A DNA stretch of 64,000 nucleotides from Mytilisepta virgata (taxonomy: Eukaryota; Mollusca; Bivalvia; Mytilida; Mytilidae), in contig CM051517.1 of the NCBI GenBank assembly GCA_028015205.1, positions 40,869,135-40,933,134 on the forward strand, in the 5' to 3' direction. The notes below the pieces were generated by a model. The model did no database searches and was not told where the DNA came from. It saw only the letters and a list, made by a program, of their open reading frames with translations. This document shows positions 24,780-39,800 of the stretch, piece by piece (positions within the stretch are counted from its first letter, which is position 1; each line of letters begins with the position of its first letter). The position numbers were made by a program, and so were the translations under genes.

Positions 24780-25794
24780 TCACATTGAATCAGCCCGAGA
24801 CCTTGATATCGGCCCCCAAGGGCTTTAGCCTAGGTCCTCTACTGGTGGCCAGAGGGATTGGCACCCAAGTAACATCATTTGGTGAGCACATATGAGGAAC
24901 ATTCAGGCCATGTTTGGTTTCAATTGAGAGGAAATATTAAGGAATCTGCAAAGGACCATCCACACCTGCCTTTTGTGAAGTTTCGGTTTATTTAGCCCAG
25001 TGATTTCAAAGGAAAAGATTTTTTTTGTAAATCAGCCTATCAGAAAACATGGAAAACAAGAACTGTATGTGGCAGCCATGTTTGTTATTCAATTGGAACA
25101 AAATAAGGGATATAGGACCTTCCACAGACATTTTCTGTCACGTTTGGCTCTATTTGGCGCAGCAATTTCAAAGATTTTTTTTTTAATTATGCTTTAATCT
25201 GATTGGTTCATTTGAGGGGTATTTTTCACAAATATTATGCATTACAAACGATTTCAGAGGCAACGGGGTATTTGCCAAAATGTATTTGCACTTTTTACCT
25301 CTGCCGTGGTATTTGCGAAAAATTCTCTTATCCGACTGGACGCTTTAAATGTCTACATCATCACTGCGTTTTAGTATAAGCGTTTGTAGATGAAAACATT
25401 TTATTTTGACATTCGGTGTAATTAAACAATGCTCGGAAGGGGTATTCCCGTTGGGCTCGGGAAATTTCACGTCTCTCGACTTGTATTTTTCGCAAATATC
25501 CCCCTCCCCGAATGACAAATTCAGAATGGATATGAGTGAGATTGTGGTGGTTATGTGTGAGATTTTTGTTCACATCGAAATATAAGCTTTCAAATTAAAA
25601 TTTTACTATTGATAACTAACGTAAAGTAATTAACTGATTTTATCTTATTAACTAATTGATACTGTTAGTAATCGGAGTAACGTTTGCTAACTTATTTCTT
25701 TGTCTTTATTGTTCTGATTTATATTTCTTCAATCTTTACTATACTGTAAAAATTCTTCATCAACAGACAAAATCACTAGCTCATCATGATTTGT

Positions 25795-26048
25795 TTAGTT
25801 GGGGTTTAACGCCGTTTTCAGCACATTTTGGCCATTTCGCGGCGGCCAGTTTTTGTTGGTGGAGGAAGCCGGAGTACCCGGAGAGAACCACCGACTTTCG
25901 GTAGGAAAATTGGCAATCCTTGTCAATTAAAATCGGAGTCGAACACACCCCGCTACAGGTGAGATTCTAACTCACAACCCCAGCGTTGACAGGCTAGTGA
26001 TTAGTAGTAGTCATGATGAACTACCTAGACCACTCGGCCAACGAGGTC
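25795..26048 (-). mobile_element. tRNA-derived SINE (family 1)
   Basis: Read on the minus strand, the head contains an A-box-like GGCCGAGTGGTCTAGGTAGT and a B-box-like GAGTTAGAATCTC about 60 bp later, as in tRNA(Leu/Ser)-derived SINEs. The body carries GGTGGTTCTCTCCGGGTACT and CCGGCTTCCTCCACC, which I recognise as a widespread molluscan SINE block. A diverged copy in the opposite orientation lies at 33386-33565. Confidence 0.8.
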
Positions 26049-26980
26049 ATCATGAGATTAGCATGTTGGAAATATAGACATTTTCAGTGTTCTGTAATTT
26101 GGTATTAACTTATTTGAAAAAATCAAATCTTTTATTGTTACTTCTAAATAGGAAAGTTTCTTTAAAAAAACAACAGATGATGAAATATATCACATTTAAC
26201 TAATTTTATAACAATTTTGTGAATTTTTGACTTAAACAAGGGAGTTAACAAAACATTGTTTATGAAAATAATCAGAAACAAGAATTGCCCTGGCGACCAT
26301 GTTTGTCGCCTTATCTGGACAAAATGAGGAACCTTTTTAAAAAAAAACCTTCCACAGATGCTCCCTTTCAAGTTTCGTTCCATTTGGCCAAGAGGTTTCA
26401 GAGAAGAAGATTTCTTTATATCAGCCAATCAGAAACAATAATTGCCCATGGCAGCCATGCTTGTCGTCCAATCAGGATGACAAAAATTGATTTCATAAAA
26501 GACCTTCAATTGATGTTCCTGTCAAGTTTGGCTAACAGTTTTTGGTCAAGCAGTTCCAATTTTTGTTTTTAATCAACCAATGAGAAACAAGAATTGCGCA
26601 TGACGGCCATGTCCGACGCATGTCCGGTCGGGACGAAATGAGGAAACTTTGTAAAGAACTTCCGTAGATGCTTCTTGTCAAGTTTTGTTCCATTTGGCCA
26701 AGCAATTTCATAGAAGATTTTTTTTTATATTAACGGGGGGTTGCAAGGGGTATAACGGTTATGCTGTTATAGGGCAAATTAATTAATGTTTGCTGTTAGC
26801 TGTTATTGTCTTATTCCTTGTTAGCTGTTATAGGACAATTATTTTTTTTGTTATCCGTTATTGTGAGAATGTAATTGCTGTTATCAGTTATTGAAAATTG
26901 GAATGTTAGAATTTCGACAGCCAATTTTAGGTAGAAATTGAAGATCACTGAAAATTAGGGTCCTACCACTGCTAATATAG

Positions 26981-27145
26981 TGCTCCTTACTCGGAGAAGG
27001 ATTTCTGTTACTTACCCATCAAAGACCATCACTTAAACATAAGTTTATTTCCCCTGTTGTTATTGATCCTCACCAAAACATATATGTGCCAGAAAGTGAG
27101 GCGGCAAACCAAGATGATAGTCCTGATACATATGTAGCATTATAG
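26981..27145 (+). pseudogene. Orphan terminal-exon-like coding remnant
   Basis: A frame of 54 codons opens immediately after AATATAG (a possible acceptor) and closes with TAG. It starts CSLLGEGFLLL and ends in an acidic, degradation-like tail, PESEAANQDDSPDTYVAL. Codon use and composition look coding compared with the AT-rich surroundings. I do not recognise it. Being 246 bp inside an apparent transposon, it is most likely a captured or decayed last exon. Confidence 0.35.
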
Positions 27146-28185
27146 AAATTCTGAACTCGGTGGTTTTCAACCTCCTCAATTAATGTTTACCATACTTAGT
27201 TTTTTTTGATACTCTGTTAAAAAATTATAAAATTATTATGGTCGCAATGTTTTATGATTAAATGTATCTTTTTTTTTTGGCTTTCCGAATTTTAGTCAAC
27301 AGAAAATGTTATCAAAACTTGAAATATACATTGTTCATATCTGAGTTTAATAATTTTTTACTTTCTGTTGTTTGCTCATGGATAATACTCAATATTCAAT
27401 CAGAATATCTTACACTTGTGCACTATATATGTTTCTTCTGCGTAATTCCAAATTCAAACAGATATATACAAACGAACATATGTTTAAAAAGGTGCGGCAG
27501 TTCGAAATGAAACCTTGTGATTTTTCCTACTTAAAAGTAATATTCTTTATTCTAGATTCTAATCCAATGTTGTTTTTTTAACCTGGATTTTCACTGGATA
27601 ATTTTGAAAATTTCAAGCCATCAATTCTGCAGTCGATATCCCGTGAGATGACGACACTTGCAACTTGTCACTTTCGTAATCCAAAATTGCTTTTGTTAAA
27701 AAAAAATCAATCTTAACCCTTGTATTAAAATTGTGATAGTATTAAGGATGATCGCTGGTCTAATAGGATAGATTAGATAAATAGGATTTGAAATAAGTGT
27801 TTTAGTTTAAGAGAGCATATGAATAGTAAACAAATAAGCTTCTTCTTCTTCTTCTGTACGTATTTAATTCCAATTGTGGAACACCCCCTCATTGGAATTA
27901 CTTCCAGATGAGGAGTTATAAAAATTTGTTGCACACATAAAAGTTTCTAGTAAATCAATTATATACACTAAAATCCAAAGTTCACGGATTAAAATATAAA
28001 AGAAAAATAAAAATTAAAAGAAAAAAAAAAAAACAAATAAGAACAGGACGAGATCACTTAAGCTTTATACAGTAAAAATAAAGGGGACACCCCTGCCTCT
28101 ACCTTATCACATATGTACAAACAGCTCATATCACAAATGTTCATTATATATGGTTTTAACTTTATATACAGTTCATTGGACGGAT

Positions 28186-28797
28186 TCACAATTTCTGCAG
28201 AATACAAGTTCTCTCGGTATGCAATCTATAGCACATATCGGTAGACATTTTCTGAATTTTGTCTAAATCGGTACGACTGTTAATATCAGGCAACATGAAC
28301 GTACTGTCAATAATCAATTTAACGATATCTACTTGATTTTTAAATCTTACAGTCCAACCTGACGTGCCAATAATAGAGATCACTAAGGCCTTTAGATTAG
28401 AGAATAATGCTTTTCTCTGCTGATGTAATGCCGGACAGAGAAGTAAAAAGTGTGTTATGTCCTCATTTGATGTTCCACATAATCTGCATAAGGAAGACTC
28501 TTTTCCACCACTAAATTTATGTTTATTTGATTCAAAAAGGTATGTTCCAGTTAAAAGACGAATTTTTACTGCTCCTTTCTTAACATCTGAGATTGTAGAT
28601 GATAAGCTGGTCCAAACAGGGTGTACTGATCCAATTTTTAAGAGAGTTCTATCCAGATGTATCAAAGTAGTTTTAGATTCTATTTCTTCCAGGAAAAATT
28701 TTGTCCAATATTTTTGAAGAGCCATTTTTACCGACGCTTTCCATTTAAGTTTGGATGGAGGCTGTTGCTTTAAGCAAGAAAAAAATATAGGTTCATG
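28186..28797 (-). pseudogene. 5'-truncated LINE: CR1/L2-like reverse-transcriptase C-terminus
   Basis: A minus-strand frame, open from about 28797 to the stop at 28186, encodes about 200 residues. They include the conserved LLTGTY block and a zf-RVT-type zinc knuckle, CRLCG then HFLLLC. This is the region after the polymerase domain in CR1/L2/Jockey-like non-LTR retrotransposons. The upstream polymerase and endonuclease are absent. The 3' UTR continues left to an AGAAGAAGAAG tail near 27840-27856, the probable element end. Confidence 0.8.
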
Positions 28798-30439
28798 TGC
28801 TCATTTTAGAGCTATAAGGCCTTGAAAATTTGCAGGAAATGGATTTTCTCTGAATTTTCCATTGTCTTTGCATTGGCAACTTCAGTCTCTCAAAAATGTA
28901 TGACTGAAAAATAAAAAGGATTTCATAAAATTTTGTCAAATACCATTTTAAGGTATATATGATTGAATTATAAAAGAAAAAGTAGGGGTTCATGGGCAAA
29001 AAATTTCATGATTAAGAAATGGATAAAACCCGAGTATTCCGAAAATCTGACAAAAAGACCAAAACATGACCAGCGAGCATCCTTAATATATTTCAACATT
29101 TATTGGCATTAGTGACCTCAATTTGCAACCATCAAATCCACAATATTGTTTGATCTTTGGGCATCTTTAAAATAGATTGTACTGATATACAGTAAAGATT
29201 AGTAGGTTCTAAAACGAGTTCAAAGTGAACTCGGGGAAAATCTTAAAGGAGTTTTTAAAATGCAGGCCTTCACTGAGTGGAGAGAAGCGGGGCGAGGGGA
29301 AAGACGCTAAATTTAGAAAAGAATTGGAAGATTTTCCTGTAGTACACTTTTGAACGAGTATACGGACATGTACCTATTTCTATTTAAAGTTTCCTTTACC
29401 TAAGTAAATTCATTGTCTACATGTCAACTTTCAAATGTTGCTTTCTTATTTTAGTTATGATCAGTTATTAAACATAAATCAACATACTTTTAATGATGTT
29501 TAAAACTGTTATTAGCCATTTTGGATTATACTGTTATCTGTTATTGATTTTCATTTACTGTTATCTATTTTTATCACTTTCGATTCTTTGTTATCTGTTT
29601 TAAGCCAAATCAATTTGCTGTTTTGCTGTTATTGGACCCCCCCTTTATTAACGAATCAGAAACAAAAACTGCCCATGGCAGCCATATCGGTAGTCTGATG
29701 AGGACAAAATGAGGAAAATTCATAAAGGACCTTCAATATATACTTCCTGTCAAGTTTTGTTCCATTTGCCCGAGGAGTTTCAGAGGAGAATATTTTTAAA
29801 ACTCTGACAATCAGAAACAACAATTGTCCATGGTGACCATGTTTGTTGTCCAATCAGGACGAAATGATTAAAATTTATAAAGGACATTACATAAATGATT
29901 CCATTCCTGCTAAGTTAAATTCCATTCGGCCAATGTGGTTTCAGAAGAGAAGACTAAAATGTGAAAATTTAACAGACGGATGGACGGACGCCCAAGTGAT
30001 GACAAAAGCTCACATGACCTTTGGCCAGATGAGCTAAAAACTAAATCTTGTGTTAGTGGTCATATTTGATCATGTGACAGACTTATTTGTCCATCATAAG
30101 CCAAGCTGCAAGAAAAATATTGCAATGTTGCTGCCTTACTTTTGTTGGGTAGTAAATAGAATACAAAATGATATAAACCAATTTCATAATAAATTTATCC
30201 CTGTCTGCACAATTTGTCTTATAAAATTTACCACAATAAATCTGATGATTGGCATATGGCCTTATATTATGGTTAATATTTTTTTGTTAGTTATGTACAC
30301 TGAAAAAAATTTCCACAAATTGATAAATGGAACTCCATCAAACAGTATACAAGGCCTATTTCATTTAAAAAAACACAATTTCTGACACAATCTCTAAAGA
30401 CATATGGATGGATGGACTAACGTACAGTGGCAACCAGGT

Positions 30440-30640
30440 GCATATCAGGACACGAGGTAACTGACTGCAAGAATATATAACACTCCACATGGACACATTA
30501 TACTAACTCCGAGCCGACCAGTCGATCTTTGCTCTTACTACCAGATGGTGGTGCTTGGCAGAGAGGCAGCAAGTACCAATTTTAATGTCTTTGGTTTAAC
30601 CCGACCATCCGCACTCGAGGCGGTCTATAGACATGTGTAG
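30440..30640 (-). mobile_element. tRNA-derived SINE-like repeat (family 2), copy 1
   Basis: Homologous to 59735-59930. Shared blocks include CCACA(T/C)GGACA, ACCAGTC and CCAATTTTAATGTCTTTGGTTT. The minus-strand head is tRNA-like by analogy with the better-preserved second copy. This copy is diverged and its box elements are weak. Confidence 0.6.
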
Positions 30641-31116
30641 AAAGTCCCAGTTTATACAGTTTTTCTTCATAACAACTGAAGGGATGCATATATACATTTG
30701 TAGAAGTCTCAAGTAAAATGGTATCCTCAGACCTGTTTCTAGTGCATTTGTGATACTGATGCATTAGACTCTGCTACTTTCTAATAATAAGTCATTGATC
30801 TCTTATTCACTGCTCTCACAGAGGGTTTCAGTTACATTTTTTTGTATAATCTTGTCATCTTAAAATTTATTTTAATATATTATTTGGGTTAACTAGCCTG
30901 CATCATCACCGACATAAAATATCAAAATGCATATTCAATGTAACAAAATATGCTATCAAGGATTATTTCATAAAACTGTTCCTTTACATTGAACATTCAA
31001 TATTGTTGTTAAAGGTACAGTTTGTATTCATTTCAGGTCCACATCACATCAAACAAGACTCTTGTTCCGTACAGTATTGTAGAACACATAATAAGATTGA
31101 ATCATTTCACCACAAC

Positions 31117-31122
31117 TTTATT
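31117..31122 (-). terminator. Polyadenylation signal AATAAA (minus)
   Basis: AATAAA on the minus strand lies about 210 bp downstream of the small membrane-protein ORF stop. It is the first canonical signal I see after the C15orf61-like stop codon, so it probably ends a transcript carrying both frames. Confidence 0.6.
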
Positions 31123-31332
31123 AAACATTATCATAACATAAAATAAGACACACCTTTCCACATTAAAACCCCACTGTTGTACACATGAACTGACTTTCTG
31201 AATCTAATTACAGATGACACATCATACTACCGGTAATTAAGCAGAGACACCCAATGATTCCCAATCTAACAATACTATTATCCCAATACTATATAATGTC
31301 CCACTTTATAAATTGTTAGAGCAAAAGATCTT

Positions 31333-31578
31333 TCAATTTCCTTTCTTTTCATCTAAGTCTGGAAATTCAGTTTCAGCTTCAGTTCCATCAAATTTTTCAT
31401 CCTTAGATGTGTCTGTTTTATCTCGTTCTTCTTTAGATTTTGAAGTTCTAGTCACTGTACCTGACAACCACTGCAAAAGTCTCTGTACCCAGTTAATAAG
31501 TGTTAACAAAATCAAAAATCCAATAACAATCAACACAACCGTAGAAAATAAACTCAGCTGATATGTGTGGACAACCAT
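31333..31578 (-). CDS. 81-aa single-pass membrane microprotein
   Basis: The protein begins MVVHTYQLSLFS, followed by a strong hydrophobic helix (about residues 10-30, TVVLIVIGFLILLTL). A short amphipathic WVQRLLQW stretch follows, then a charged Lys/Asp/Glu-rich tail rich in Ser/Thr. The layout is that of a small integral membrane protein with a cytosolic acidic tail; no specific family is recognised. The start context is strong (A at -3, G at +4). It starts 94 bp after the C15orf61-like stop, on the same strand, with no polyadenylation signal between. It may be the second cistron of one mRNA. Alternatively TTTTAACAG immediately before the ATG could be a splice acceptor, making this a separately spliced exon. 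Confidence 0.6.
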   Translation of the reverse strand: MVVHTYQLSLFSTVVLIVIGFLILLTLINWVQRLLQWLSGTVTRTSKSKEERDKTDTSKDEKFDGTEAETEFPDLDEKKGN

Positions 31579-31671
31579 TCTGTTAAAATCAATGTCATTT
31601 GATTAAAATTATAACTGAATTATTCAATTACAAATTTTTTCTTTGTTCTGAGTTTTTGAAAGTTTTATGAA

Positions 31672-35254
<3,583 letters not shown>

Positions 35255-37289
35255 TTACAACTGAAATTAAATATAAATAAAAGAAAAAAAATTCTTATTA
35301 AAATTGATTAAATTCAGGTGTCATTCTATTTGAAAGTTTTGTTTCTTTCAAAATCCTATTTTTTTATATCCATAAAAAGTGTTTACCAGAAAAATTGATA
35401 ACAGTTATAATAATTTTCAGTGTGCATGTCAAGGAATATTTTTTCCCTGTACCAAAGATGGTAAATGTTCCTAACCTACAACTTTTTGGCTAGAATTTGA
35501 CCTTTAGGGCTAGTAAATTTTCAGTAATAAAAAGCTCTGAGCAAGAAAGTGTTTCCAGAAAATTTCAACAAATTTTCAATGACACAATGTCTAATAAAGC
35601 AATATGTGCCAACTAACTGACCTATTGAGTGATTCATGCATTACAGCAACACAAATTAGTCTAATGATGTCCACCTGATCAAACTGGAAAAAACCCTTAC
35701 AAATCCAGTTGTAGAAGAGAGAATATTTCTATGATTTTCACTGCCATTAATTCATTTGAATGGTCACTCCCCTGTATTTCTTCTCATGTTGATCAAATTT
35801 CCTAAAGTGTATCCCACATACTTCTGCAACAGGTTTTTATTATGAAAAATCTAATGGCTTTACTACAATTATGTACATTTCAAATACATTGTAATAATCG
35901 GATATTTCCTGAAAGTCAACATTTGCAAACCTTTTGGAACAAAACTTGACAATATCTATCAACATCATATATTGTCCAAAGCAGATATTTCAAATCATTG
36001 ATCAAAGACTCCAAAAGCAGTGCTAAAAATTTCAAGTTCATCCAAATTAAATTTTCATAGACAATTCTATACAATTCAACTAGCCCTAAGGTTGATATAA
36101 TATTCTTAAAAATAAATCAGAAAGGACTGTTTTGAGCAAAATAAGGCGACATGCTCACTGCCTTACTGTTGAAAGGGGCAGGTACCGGCATTACATAGTG
36201 TTGAGAGGAATTGAACAAATTTTGTTAAAATTTTATTGTACTTTATTATTAGGCCAGCCGTAAAAAATATTTATGTTTGCCCAAACCCAACCCATGGCTG
36301 TTGGGAATGGGTAAGTAGGTAGGCAAATTCTTTTTTTTTGGAACAAAGATATTAATAGATATCTAACATGTCAAAACAAAATCATAGTGTCAGACAGTCA
36401 TAGTGCCAATCTAAGAAATCTAAAGTATCATTTTTTAAGGAAAAGCGCATTCATAACTGCACGGTTTCTTATTGTGAATTTTTATTTTTTAGGTCTAAAA
36501 GAGAGTATAGATGTGTGAAAGGAATAGATTTGTCCACATAAAAAACAGGTTTAAACCAACCACACTTTGTGCTTGTATTAAGTCAGGTTTTCTGGACCTG
36601 GCATGTGTTGTTTGTCAATGTTTTAATATTGTCTTTGTTTAAGCATCTGTTCTTTTGGAGGTGGTGTGGGTGTTCAATGCCTGTTGTACTGTTCAATATT
36701 TTTGTTAAACCTAAGTGACATCCTGTTCATGTATTATTGAATTTAATGTCGGGTAAACATAAAACTGTTACTGACAAGAACAGGAAAACAAAGTTTATAA
36801 CATATTCACTCTGGAACATATTTATATAAACAAAACTGTTTAGTATTTGGTCTGCAGTGCATGTCTAACTGATTCTTCTGCAGTAATATATCAGTTCATT
36901 TTTTAATATGATTTTGGTTCAAGATAATATATTGTACTATTTTACTACGACTCTTTGTGTATCAGTTTCTAAAAAGATACGTTGTAAAATATTTAAAGAT
37001 AACACGTCTTAAAAATAACACACCAAAGGTTACTCGATCACGCTGATGATGGGTATGGCCTTGATCCTATTAATCCATCTAAAAAGGTACCCGACTTTGT
37101 GGCAGATTGGGAGCGGTCTCAAATTGATCTATCAATAATTGTAAAAAAGTCTTCTGCCATGTTGTAAATTCCGTGAACAATTTTAATCAGAATCAAAACT
37201 AGATCCTGTATCACTCACATGAATTTCACTTTTCACCTTGAGCAGGACTAAAAATTTAAGTACTGCAGTCAATTTGGCTAGTTTTTTAT
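35255..37289. other. Upstream region of the C15orf61 homologue and dispersed repeats
   Basis: No further gene was found. The promoter of the minus-strand C15orf61 homologue should lie within the first few hundred bases, but no clear TATA box is visible. 36800-37140 is homologous to parts of 51410-51850, sharing GGTACCCGA, GGCAGATTGGGAG and GGTCTCAAATT, and is therefore a dispersed repeat. Confidence 0.5.
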
Positions 37290-38262
37290 AGGGTTCTATG
37301 TTAAACTAAGTTCGGCTCTGGCAGCCATGTTGGTTGAAAGTCCAGGTCAATGGACATATTTCTAAAAGAGAACCATCTAAGGACCATTACTGCTAAGTCT
37401 TGTTCCAACTGACTAAGTAGTTTCAGATAAGATGATCTTTAAAGGAGTTTTCCCATAGGGTCCTATATTAAACTAAAATTCGGTTGTGGCGGCCATCTTA
37501 GTTGACAATCCGGGTAATCAGACACATTTCTGATAAAGGACCATCTAAGGACCAATGCTGCTAAACTTTAGTTGCAATTGGCCCTTTTTTTCTATTTTTC
37601 ATAACAGCAGCCATGTGGGTTGGAAGTCAGGGATGCGGAAATAAATTTGGAAGGGGGCCACCCAAGCACCATTCCACCAAAGTTTGGTCTCAATGCAATT
37701 GGCCCAGTGGTTTCAGAGTAGAAGATCTATAAAGGAAAGTTTACACCGGATGCCATCTTTAAAGGGCAAAAACTCATATAAGGGATCAATCAATGATTTT
37801 GGTCATGTTGACTTATTTGTAGATCTTACTTTGTTGAACATTTTTGCTGTTTACAGTTTGTCTTTATCTATAATAATATTCAAGATAATAACTTAAAACT
37901 GCAAAATTTCCTTAAAATTAATTTAATTGAGGGGCAATAACACAATAAAGGGTTGATTGATTGATGAAAATTTTTACTACATACCAGTTTTGCTGTAAAT
38001 GCTTTAGTTTTTGAGATATAAGACAAAAACTGCACTTTATCCCTATGTTCTATTTTTAGCCATTTCAGCCACGTTGGTTGGCAGGCATCGGACATATTTT
38101 TTCAACTAGATACCCTAATGATACTTGTGGCCTAGTTTGGTTCCATTTGGCCCAGTTGTTTCTGAGGAGAATATTTTTGTAAAAGTTCAAGGACGACAAT
38201 GGACACCAAGTGATGAGAATACAATGTAGCTGACTTGACTCTTTGGGTCAGGTGAGCTAAAA
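37290..38262 (+). mobile_element. Second tandem-core repeat ending GGTGAGCTAAAAA
   Basis: Diverged units share GGC(A/G)GCCAT-TTGGTTG, GACCATCTAAGGACCA and TTTCAGA-AAGA. The end has CACCAAGTGATGAGAA, a degraded hairpin and GGTGAGCTAAAAA. It is the same family as 24780-30039. The larger interval 36247-38465 is bounded by inverted TGTTTGCCCAAA/TTTGGGCAAACA blocks. Confidence 0.6.
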
Positions 38263-39053
38263 AAAGATTTGAAAACTTATTTTTTACATATGAAGAAAGT
38301 GCGGAAGTGATTTCCTTTGTAAAACTAGCATCCAGAATGGAACCAAGTTAAAAATCTGGAAATAAACAAAAAGATCAAGATTTGATACAAAAAAATAATT
38401 TGACTTGGGGGACTTTTTGGGTTGCTTGCATTTGGGCAAACAAACATATGTTTTATTCTGACCTTATTTATACATATGGCTATGCCAATTATTGTACATC
38501 AAGCTACAGTGTAGTACAGAATCAAATTTGAAAATAAATGTTCCGTTCTTTTAGACAAGTTGATGTAGATTTTTTCATAGTTTATTTTTTTTATCAACGT
38601 AAAACACTTACTCGTTTAAGAGTTTGTTACACTGATGGATAATTGGAAATATGGCGGCAAATGCATAATTATAAGGTAATAGTTTTCATTGATATTTTAT
38701 GTTTTCTTGGACGACTTATTTGAAGTTAACCTATAAAAATCAATTTATAATTCTAGCATTTAGGCTGTATGGTGTTGTTTTTGTAATTTACCAATTAAAA
38801 AAAAAAGTAATTATTATATTCAGGTAGGTTAAGTTTCCTATTATACTTCATAATAGCTAAAAATCTTAAGAATATTAGCGTACCAATGAAATAATTGAAA
38901 ATTTCGATCTTTTGGTAAGGGAGATAAATACAGAGCCAAAATTATGAAGATTGTTCCGTACTTACGGAATAAGCCTAAAACCCGTAAAACAGTTGCTGAT
39001 CGGGAACAGGTAAACGGCTGGGTTATAGATATATATATAGAATAATTACAAAA

Positions 39054-39084
<31 letters not shown>

Positions 39085-39200
39085 TAAAAAATAAAAAATA
39101 ATGGCATAATCCTGGTTTAGTCCCACCTGGGATTAAACTTTTTGAAAACTCCGATTATTCGTGAAATTATATATAATAGCGTAATGTATTAAAAGTGTCT

Positions 39201-39290
39201 TATATATATAATCCTGTTTTAGTCCCACCCTCAATGTTATTTCACTTGTTTTTCCATAGGGGTGGGACTAAAACAGGATTATATATAATA
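39201..39290. repeat. Palindromic copy of the terminal repeat
   Basis: TATATATAATCCTGTTTTAG and its complement enclose about 45 bp, with GTCCCACCC and GGGTGGGAC inside the arms. It is bracketed by a direct duplication of about 30 bp, (G/T)TAATGTATTAAAA(G/A)TGT. Inside the 6.1-kb element near its left end. Confidence 0.75.
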
Positions 39291-39479
39291 GTGTAATGTA
39301 TTAAAAATGTTTTATATATAATATACTTTTAATACATAATATCATTATTGATAAATGTTATCTTGTTATCCTTTCCTACTGCTCTAGAACACGATCTTAA
39401 AGGGTTTTCTTTTGGGGATAAAGCCATAGCAAAAAGGGGCATGGAATGTTTTGGGGTAAACGCAAAAAGAAACTATGAA

Positions 39480-39800
39480 AATAACAATTGACCTTGACCT
39501 TTGACCTTCATGATTCAATAATTCTATACATAGAAAGTCATTGGCCTCGACCTTCATGGTTCAATAATTCCCTGTACAGACCGCGAAAGAAACTATCAAA
39601 ATAACCATTGACCTTGACCTTTGACCTTCATGATTCAATAATTCTATACATAGAAAGTCATTGGCCTCGACCTTCATGGTTCAATAATTCCCTGTACAGA
39701 CCGCGAAAGAAACTATCAAAATAACCATTGACCTTGACCTTTGACCTTCATGATTCAATAATTCCATACATAAAAAGTCATTGGCCTTGACCTTCATGGT
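39480..39800 (+). repeat. 120-bp tandem repeat, three copies
   Basis: The unit contains TTGACCTTGACCTTTGACCT, CATGATTCAATAATTC, GTCATTGGCCT and CCCTGTACAGACCGCGAAAG. Copies are nearly identical. The family recurs at 41510-41815. Each unit carries TGACCTTTGACCT, for example at 39495, 39615 and 39735. Confidence 0.9.

Larger units (their letters stand above)
26735..29646. mobile_element. 2.9-kb insertion with ATTAAC duplication and G6/C7 ends
   Basis: The host repeat unit is interrupted exactly between ATTAAC (26729-26734) and a second ATTAAC (29647-29652). The insert starts GGGGGGTTGC and ends GGACCCCCCCTTT, giving a minimal inverted terminus GGGGGGT/ACCCCCC. Both end regions carry short direct motifs TGTTATCTGTTAT or TGTTAGCTGTTAT. 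Inside are a 54-codon exon-like frame (26981-27145) and a LINE tail (minus, 28186-28797), so it is either composite or has captured sequence. No transposase is visible. Confidence 0.6.
24780..30039 (+). mobile_element. Disrupted tandem-core repeat ending in GAGCTAAAAA
   Basis: Units of about 150 bp recur near 24870, 25050, 26280, 26430, 26585, 29653 and 29812. They share CAGCCATGTTTGT, GACCTTCC, GTCAAGTTT-GTTCCATTTGGCC and AATCAGAAACAA. The array ends at 29970-30039 with GACGGATGGACGGACGCC, CCAAGTGATGACAAAAGCTCA and an imperfect hairpin before GAGCTAAAAA. It is split by a SINE-bearing segment (25200-26260) and by the insertion at 26735-29646. A relative lies at 37290-38262. Frames inside it are not genes. 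Confidence 0.7.

Noticed and set aside
30050..30385. 111-codon plus-strand frame
   Set aside because: AT-rich, hydrophobic by composition, no domain, splice or promoter support.
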